A DNA stretch of 64,000 nucleotides from NCBI GenBank assembly GCA_964420285.1, contig CAYQTE010000010.1, forward strand, positions 1-64,000, read 5' to 3'. This DNA comes from CAYQTE01 sp964420285. Lineage in GTDB: Bacteria > Planctomycetota > Phycisphaerae > Tepidisphaerales > Tepidisphaeraceae. The translations under genes were made by a program, and so were the position numbers. Every line of letters starts with the position of its first letter. Within the stretch, counting starts at the first letter, position 1. Under the pieces are notes generated by a model. The model saw only the letters and a program-made list of their open reading frames with translations. It was not told the DNA's origin and made no database searches. Shown here piece after piece: positions 60,682 to 64,000 of this stretch.

Positions 60682-62250
60682 ATGAATTTGTACGACCTGG
60701 CCTACCTCTTTGCCCTGATTGGCTCGACACCGTATTGGCTGCTGCGGCCGAGCGCGCGGCGGAAGGTGGCGGCGGCGCTACAGGACAAGCCCCGCCGCGA
60801 TGGCGATGCGCCCACCATCATGATCCACGCCGTCAGCCTTGGCGAGATCAACGCCACCCGAACCCTCATCGACAAACTCCGCGTCGTCATGCCGGGGATC
60901 CACTTCGTCGTCTCCTCGACCACCGACACCGGCCTGGCCCGCGCCACCGATCTCTATGCCCAGCAATCCGATATCACGCTCATCCGCTATCCACTGGACT
61001 TCTCGTGGGAAGTAACCCGCACGCTCGAAGCGGTCCGGCCGGATGTCGTGGCGCTCATGGAACTGGAAGTCTGGCCCAACTTCATGCGCATTTGCTCGCA
61101 GCGCCAAATCCCCGTCGTGCTCATCAACGCCCGGCTGACGGAAACCAGCTTCAATCGCTACCGACGGCTTGGCCCGATCACGCGCAAGATGTTCGGCCGG
61201 CTCACCGCGGTCTGCGCCCAGGAGAAATCCTACGCCGATCGTCTTCTGGCGCTGGGCGCCAGCCCATCGCGCACGCGAATCACCGGCACGATGAAATTCG
61301 ATACTTCGCCGGTCGCCACCAGCATTCCCGGCGATCTTCAACTGGCCAGCGAAGTCGGACTCGATCCATTCAACGAACCGATCTGGGTGTGCGGCTCAAC
61401 CGGTCCCGGCGAAGAACTGATCATCCTTGAGCGCTACCGTGCCATCCTCGGACGATTCCCGCGCCTGCGGCTGGTCATCGTCCCCCGCAAACCCGAACGC
61501 TTCGACGAAGTCGCCGGACTTATTGTCCAACATCGGTTCTACGTCATCCGTCGCAGCCGTGCCGCTCGATTCTCCGCCGGGCCCATTCCGCCGGTCATCC
61601 TTGGCGACACCGTGGGCGAACTGAAGAAGTTCTATTCGCTGGCCTCGATCGTTTTTGTCGGCCGATCGCTGGTCGATCTCGGCCAGCGCCAGGCCGGCAG
61701 CGACATGATCGAACCGGCCGCTCTGGGCAAACCGGTGATCGTCGGGCCGCACACCGGGAATTTCGCCGAGCCGATGCGCTGCTTCAAGGCCGCCGACGCC
61801 ATGCTGATCGTCAAGGACGCCGCGGAACTGGAACAGGCCGTCGCCGTCCTGCTCTCAACGCCACAGCAGGCCGCCGACATCGGCCGTCGCGCACAGCAGG
61901 TCGTCCGCGAGAACCAGGGCGCCACCGTCCGCAACGGGCAAATCGTCTACGACATCCTGATCGACAGGATTCTTCCCCCCGAAGCACCGTCCATCAACCC
62001 CCAAGCCGAAGCCATCGCCACCGCCGCCATTGCGGATGAATCACCAGGCGCCCCATCGCCCATCGCTCTGCCCGCCCGCCCGGCCGCGACCCCATCAGCG
62101 CCAGGAAACGATAACGGCCCGCTTCCCCGCCCCAGTCCGATCCCTCCGCCGCCGGCCCGCACGCTGCGCGGCACAACCATCGCCGACGACCTGCCCCTCC
62201 CGCCTCCGGATTTCATCGTCCCCCACGATCCGCCCAAGCCCAATACGTGA
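60682..62250 (+). CDS. waaA: Kdo transferase
   Basis: Transfers 3-deoxy-D-manno-octulosonate to lipid A. Seen: MNLYDLAYLFALIGSTPYWL (20 residues) with an N-terminal membrane anchor, IHAVSLGEINATRTL, STTDTGLARA, LMELEVWPNFM, NARLTETSFNRYRRL, TGTMKFD, CGSTGPGEE, VPRKPERFDEV, FVGRSLVDLGQRQAGSDMIE (20 residues), PAALGKPVIVGPHTGNF. 522 residues, with a Pro-rich tail of about 90 not found in classical WaaA. ATG at 60682. Its presence implies an LPS-type outer membrane. Confidence 0.94.
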   Translation: MNLYDLAYLFALIGSTPYWLLRPSARRKVAAALQDKPRRDGDAPTIMIHAVSLGEINATRTLIDKLRVVMPGIHFVVSSTTDTGLARATDLYAQQSDITLIRYPLDFSWEVTRTLEAVRPDVVALMELEVWPNFMRICSQRQIPVVLINARLTETSFNRYRRLGPITRKMFGRLTAVCAQEKSYADRLLALGASPSRTRITGTMKFDTSPVATSIPGDLQLASEVGLDPFNEPIWVCGSTGPGEELIILERYRAILGRFPRLRLVIVPRKPERFDEVAGLIVQHRFYVIRRSRAARFSAGPIPPVILGDTVGELKKFYSLASIVFVGRSLVDLGQRQAGSDMIEPAALGKPVIVGPHTGNFAEPMRCFKAADAMLIVKDAAELEQAVAVLLSTPQQAADIGRRAQQVVRENQGATVRNGQIVYDILIDRILPPEAPSINPQAEAIATAAIADESPGAPSPIALPARPAATPSAPGNDNGPLPRPSPIPPPPARTLRGTTIADDLPLPPPDFIVPHDPPKPNT

Positions 62251-62297
62251 ATACGCGGCGAGCTGACCGCCAATCGGTCAATATTCTCTGCGCCTTG

Positions 62298-62312
62298 GCG
62301 CCTCTGCGTGAG
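62298..62312. repeat. Short interspersed repeat GCGCCTCTGCGTGAG (downstream of waaA)
   Basis: Second copy of the 15-mer at 60578; here within TCTCTGCGCCTTGGCGCCTC. The two copies flank waaA as direct repeats. Confidence 0.6.
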
Positions 62313-62326
62313 CTGTCAGTCAAGAC

Positions 62327-62893
62327 CTACGACGGCGGCAGCGCCGGCGACGCCGGGCCGTCCAGACTTCGCTTCCTCACCTTGCCGCCGGAAGCACCCG
62401 CCGAGCCCTTTTCCGGCTGCATGCCGCGCATCATCGCGATCACGCCGGTCCGGGCCAACTCGCGGATTCCGTACGGCTTGAGCAGTTCAATCATCGCCTC
62501 GATCTTGGCCTCGGTCCCGGCCAGTTCAACCACCAGGGCCTCGGGCGCCACGTCCACGATCTTGCCGCGGAAGAGTTGCACGATCTCGATGACTTCACTG
62601 CGGCTGGCCGCTGTGGCCGCAACTGTCACCAGCGCCAGATCGCGCTCGACATACGCCGTGTCCTTGAAATCCCGCACTTCGACAACCGGCACCAGCTTGG
62701 CCAGTTGCTTGCGGACCTGGTCGAGCGTGTTCTCATCGGCGTTAACGACGATGGTCATCCGCGACCGCACCGGGTCTTCCGTTCGCCCGACCACCAGCGA
62801 ATCGATATTGAACCCCCGGGCCGCGAACATCCCCGCCACATTCGCCAAAACGCCCGGCTCGTTGATCACCAAGGCCGATAACACATGCCGCAT
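62327..62893 (-). CDS. ilvN: Acetolactate synthase small (regulatory) subunit
   Basis: Regulates branched-chain amino acid synthesis. Seen: ACT domain SALVINEPGVLANVAGMF, GFNIDSLVVG, and a C-terminal domain with ERDLALVTVAA and YGIRELARTGVIAMMRG. 188 residues from the ATG at 62893, preceded by AGAGGAG. The large subunit is not next to it. Divergent from an MFS transporter. Confidence 0.94.
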   Translation of the reverse strand: MRHVLSALVINEPGVLANVAGMFAARGFNIDSLVVGRTEDPVRSRMTIVVNADENTLDQVRKQLAKLVPVVEVRDFKDTAYVERDLALVTVAATAASRSEVIEIVQLFRGKIVDVAPEALVVELAGTEAKIEAMIELLKPYGIRELARTGVIAMMRGMQPEKGSAGASGGKVRKRSLDGPASPALPPS

Positions 62894-62916
62894 GAGCACT
62901 CCTCTGGTTGCACCGC

Positions 62917-62946
62917 ATTGTAGTAGCGAACGGCTTTCTTGCACAA
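62917..62946 (-). promoter_or_regulatory. Sigma-70-type promoter of ilvN
   Basis: Minus strand: TTGTGC (62946-62941), 18-base spacer, TACAAT (62922-62917). Leader of about 17 bases including AGAGGAG. Confidence 0.6.
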
Positions 62947-62976
62947 CCGACCGCCGCCTCCGCCAATGCGCCGGCT

Positions 62977-63006
62977 TTGGATTTGTTTGATCGGGGCGCA
63001 TATAAG
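62977..63006 (+). promoter_or_regulatory. Possible promoter of the MFS gene
   Basis: TTGGAT (62977-62982), 18-base spacer, TATAAG (63001-63006). ATG at 63013 lies 6 bases past the -10, so the mRNA is probably leaderless. Confidence 0.5.
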
Positions 63007-63012
63007 AGGGGC

Positions 63013-64000
63013 ATGACCAGCGGCAACGTGTTGGATTACGAGTCGCCCCAGAGGCCCGAGCGGCCGAAGGGGGCGCTGGCGACCATCTTTTTTATCGTGT
63101 TTACCGACCTGCTGGGGTTTGGGATCATCATCCCGCTACTGCCGTTTTATGCCAAGAGCTTTCAAGCCACGCCGTTGCAGGTGACGGTGCTGTTTTCGCT
63201 GTATTCGATCTGCCAGTTTGCGGCGGCGCCGATATTGGGGGCGATCAGCGACCGCTATGGGCGGCGGCCGGTGCTGGTGTTTTCGCAGTTGGGAAGTGTT
63301 GCGGGGTATTTGCTTTTGGGAGTGGTGACGGCGTCGCATGGGCTGCGGCCGCATACGTCGCTCATGCTGATTTACCTGTCGCGGATCATCGACGGGCTGA
63401 GCGGCGGGAACATTTCGACGGCGCAGGCGTATATCACCGACGTGACGGCGCCATCGGAACGGGCCAGGGGAATGGGAGTGCTGGGTGCGGCGTTCGGGGT
63501 GGGATTCGCGGCCGGGCCGGCGCTGGGCGGCGTGCTGGGACATTACAACCCCGCCTGGCCGGCGTTCGTGGCGGCGGCGTTCAGTTTCACGGCGATGCTG
63601 ATGACGGCGACGCGGCTTAAGGAGGCGCGCGTCCATGAAGAGGTTGAGGCGGAGGCGTGGCTCCATCCACGGCGGTTTGCGCCGGTGTTGCGCAATAGGA
63701 CGGTGGTGCAGTTGGTCTTGATCTCGTTCATCAGCATGATCGCGTTCTCGATGCTGGAGAGCATTTCCGCGCTGTATTTCAGCGAGCCGAGCGTGTTTGG
63801 CTGGAAGGAACTGGGTGTGGGGCTGTATTTCGGGTTCATCGGGTTGAACATCGTGATCGTGCAGGGAGGATTGATCGGACGGCTGAGCAAGCGGTTTGGC
63901 GAGTGGCCGCTGGCGATTACGGGTGCGGCCTTTTATGCCCTTGGGATGGTGTCGATGGTGGCGGTGGGATACCGGCCGCTCTTGGCGATTCTGCTGCCAG
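63013..64000 (+). CDS. MFS transporter, TetA/drug-efflux-like (3' end cut by window)
   Basis: Seen: 329 residues of the N-terminal part. TM1 IFFIVFTDLLGFGIIIPLLP (20 residues), motif A GAISDRYGRRPVL, TM4-5 region with SRIIDGLSGGNISTAQAYI (19 residues), GAAFGVGFAAGPALGG (motif C-like), and a central cytoplasmic linker EARVHEEVEAEAW. Known: this layout is typical of the TCR/TetA-type drug:H+ antiporters and related sugar exporters. Codon use favours G-ending codons more than the preceding waaA gene. Its 3' end lies outside the window. Specific substrate cannot be assigned. Confidence 0.88.
   Translation, partial: MTSGNVLDYESPQRPERPKGALATIFFIVFTDLLGFGIIIPLLPFYAKSFQATPLQVTVLFSLYSICQFAAAPILGAISDRYGRRPVLVFSQLGSVAGYLLLGVVTASHGLRPHTSLMLIYLSRIIDGLSGGNISTAQAYITDVTAPSERARGMGVLGAAFGVGFAAGPALGGVLGHYNPAWPAFVAAAFSFTAMLMTATRLKEARVHEEVEAEAWLHPRRFAPVLRNRTVVQLVLISFISMIAFSMLESISALYFSEPSVFGWKELGVGLYFGFIGLNIVIVQGGLIGRLSKRFGEWPLAITGAAFYALGMVSMVAVGYRPLLAILLP

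Overview
The window is high-GC, gene-dense DNA of the kind found in Planctomycetota, most likely class Phycisphaerae (a Tepidisphaerales-type heterotroph). This is inference. It rests on the many secreted enzymes whose mature N-termini begin with Thr/Pro/Gln linkers (TTRPTT, ATQPTT), on the DUF58/BatA/vWA gene block, on a Kdo transferase that implies an LPS-type outer membrane, and on the large secretome. No rRNA, tRNA, CRISPR array, phage or insertion sequence was seen. Start codons below were chosen from Shine-Dalgarno sequences, signal peptides and overlaps, so many differ from the longest open frame.

Region 1 (1-32.8 kb) is a plant cell-wall (pectin) locus. It holds KDPG aldolase, a Tat-exported Gfo/Idh oxidoreductase, an SUMF1-type protein, a GH5 endoglucanase, two tandemly duplicated GH106-like rhamnosidases, a GH43 enzyme with an F5/8C module, two rhamnogalacturonan acetylesterases, a GH35-like galactosidase, a PL4 rhamnogalacturonan lyase, a GH28 polygalacturonase-like enzyme and a class I fructose-bisphosphate aldolase. 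Together they could deacetylate, cleave and trim rhamnogalacturonan I and feed the products into central metabolism. Embedded in it is a redox cassette: a nine-CxxCH multiheme cytochrome fused to a membrane cytochrome b, convergent with a DUF362-ApbE pair.

Region 2 (32.8-36.7 kb) is an arsenic operon, arsR-arsC-arsC-aquaporin-arsM, with a recognisable promoter and an operator that overlaps the arsR start codon. ArsM carries an N-terminal C_GCAxxG_C_C domain. There is no ArsB/Acr3 pump, so export may go through the aquaporin.

Region 3 (36.2-48.5 kb) is a block on the minus strand: pseudokinase, DUF58, BatA-like vWA, vWA with an amidotransferase-like region, a 1175-residue membrane protein, a secreted terpene-cyclase-like repeat protein and an ICMT-like membrane protein. 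Several junctions overlap by 4 bases. No MoxR ATPase is present. This is the best candidate for an undescribed system here. Three of its genes carry in-frame tandem 24-base repeats of one sequence family.

Region 4 (48.5-64 kb) is housekeeping and mixed: ruvX, a hicBA-type toxin-antitoxin pair, two uncharacterised membrane proteins, a DinG-type helicase, a second GH5 enzyme, a degenerate IspD-like protein, pheS, ubiE/menG, glnA, a lone antitoxin, waaA, ilvN and a partial MFS transporter. Several kinds of short interspersed repeat lie between these genes. Good sigma-70-type promoters can be read for arsR, glnA, hicB, ilvN, the second GH5 gene and the PL4 gene. Several promoters sit so close to the ATG that the mRNAs are probably leaderless.
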